The notes beneath the pieces are model-generated. The model was not told the DNA's origin and made no database searches. It worked only from the letters and a program-made list of their open reading frames with translations. The position numbers were made by a program, and so were the translations under genes. A DNA stretch of 6,372 nt from Desulfuromonadales bacterium (GTDB lineage Bacteria; Desulfobacterota; Desulfuromonadia; Desulfuromonadales; UBA2294), in assembly GCA_030591795.1 (NCBI GenBank), contig JAUVAJ010000111.1, forward strand, positions 1 to 6,372, given 5' to 3'. Position 1 is the stretch's first letter. The number at the start of each line of letters is the position of its first letter. Of this stretch, positions 5,937 to 6,372 are shown piece by piece.

Positions 5937-6372
5937 CTAGTGTTCTTCCAGGTAAAAGAATCCTGCTGGTCAGTGGTGGAAATCTGTTTGCCGCGCTGGC
6001 AGAGCCGTTGCGTCAGGCTGGTTTTACAATCGATCAAGGTGATGATGGCGCCAAGTCCCTCGAGCTGGCCTTGCAAAATTCTCCAGACCTTATGGTGCTC
6101 GATACAGCTGTGCCGGTGCTTGGGTCGGCTCAGTTGGTTCATATCCTGCGGAATAATCAGCGTACGGCCGGTGTGATGATTTTCTTTGTTGGACAAGAAG
6201 GTGAAGACATCTCCGGTTATCGTCAGAAGACAGATCGGTTTATTCCCAAGCCGTTTAATACCGAACAACTGCTGGTAGAAATTCGTGCGCTTTATTCAAA
6301 AAAACAACGCAAGGCAGCATTAGGCAAGTCGAAAAAAGAAGTCGAAGGCGACCTTCAACAAATCAGCTTGTC
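5933..6372 (+). CDS. Receiver-domain protein lacking the acidic pair, probable REC-PATAN (DUF4388), 3' end outside window
   Basis: This reading frame starts at ATG 5933-5935, sharing ATGA with the stop of the preceding regulator, and stays open to the window end (146 codons plus two bases). Residues about 8-121 fold as a receiver: beta1 RILLVSGG (9-16), LMVLDTAVP (53-61) with candidate phospho-acceptor D57, VMIFFVG (81-87), and IPKPF with K106-P107. The acidic pair expected after beta1 is S14-G15, and the usual Thr/Ser after beta4 is not seen. Metal-dependent phosphorylation is therefore doubtful and it may be a pseudo-receiver. A lysine-rich linker (122-135) leads to VEGDLQQISL at the edge, which resembles the start of PATAN/DUF4388 domains common after receivers in delta-proteobacteria. 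The four-base overlap implies coupled translation with the upstream regulator. The receiver call is firm; the PATAN call is tentative. Confidence 0.82.
   Translation, partial: MTSVLPGKRILLVSGGNLFAALAEPLRQAGFTIDQGDDGAKSLELALQNSPDLMVLDTAVPVLGSAQLVHILRNNQRTAGVMIFFVGQEGEDISGYRQKTDRFIPKPFNTEQLLVEIRALYSKKQRKAALGKSKKEVEGDLQQISL

Noticed and set aside
5940..6176. Open frame of 78 codons on the plus strand overlapping the last gene
   Set aside because: It is in a different frame from the receiver protein starting at 5933, and its Cys/Trp-rich product has no domain character.
5903..6268. Open frame of 121 codons on the minus strand across the junction of the two regulator genes
   Set aside because: The plus-strand frame from 5933 encodes a clear receiver domain over the same bases, so this is a shadow.

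Overview
This window looks like a piece of chromosome from a Gram-negative bacterium, most likely a delta-proteobacterium of the Desulfuromonadales/Geobacter type. The reasons are a lipoprotein with a BepA-like M48 plus TPR layout, an AMMECR1-domain protein, MiaB, and stacked receiver-domain regulators, one of which seems to run into a PATAN (DUF4388) domain. The taxonomic call is inference from gene content only. I see no insertion sequence, CRISPR array, integrase or clear sign of recent transfer.

Layout from left to right. Positions 1-56 hold the 3' part of a tRNA-Leu with anticodon TAA. A compact hairpin between the tRNA and the next gene probably terminates both converging transcripts. 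On the minus strand, 97-636 encodes an AMMECR1-domain protein (AmmeMemoRadiSam system protein A). A 204-base divergent intergenic region with candidate promoters follows. On the plus strand come two overlapping genes: a probable lipoprotein with an M48 metalloprotease fold and C-terminal TPRs (841-2100), and a two-helix membrane protein with a bacterial PH domain that starts at TTG (2087-2635). After a short gap with a good sigma-70-like promoter comes miaB (2694-4016). It is followed closely by a 628-residue response regulator (4050-5936: receiver, GAF-like, degenerate GGDEF, unassigned C-terminal domain) and, with an ATGA overlap, by a second receiver protein that runs off the right edge (5933-6372).

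The theme of the window is domains that keep their fold and binding residues while losing catalytic ones. The M48 protein keeps both zinc histidines, the third-ligand Glu and the later His, but its HEXXH motif reads HLLGH, so the general-base glutamate is gone. The response regulator has a fully canonical receiver domain, but its GGDEF signature reads KDDVY while an upstream RxxD (a possible c-di-GMP I-site) is kept. The next gene has a receiver with the phospho-acceptor Asp and the Lys, but without the acidic metal-binding pair. Plausible readings are a chaperone-only BepA-like envelope factor, and a signalling pair in which a phosphorylatable multi-domain regulator works with a pseudo-receiver protein. 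A smaller link is that the tRNA-Leu(UAA) has the A36-A37-A38 context that MiaA/MiaB act on, and miaB lies about 2.6 kb away.
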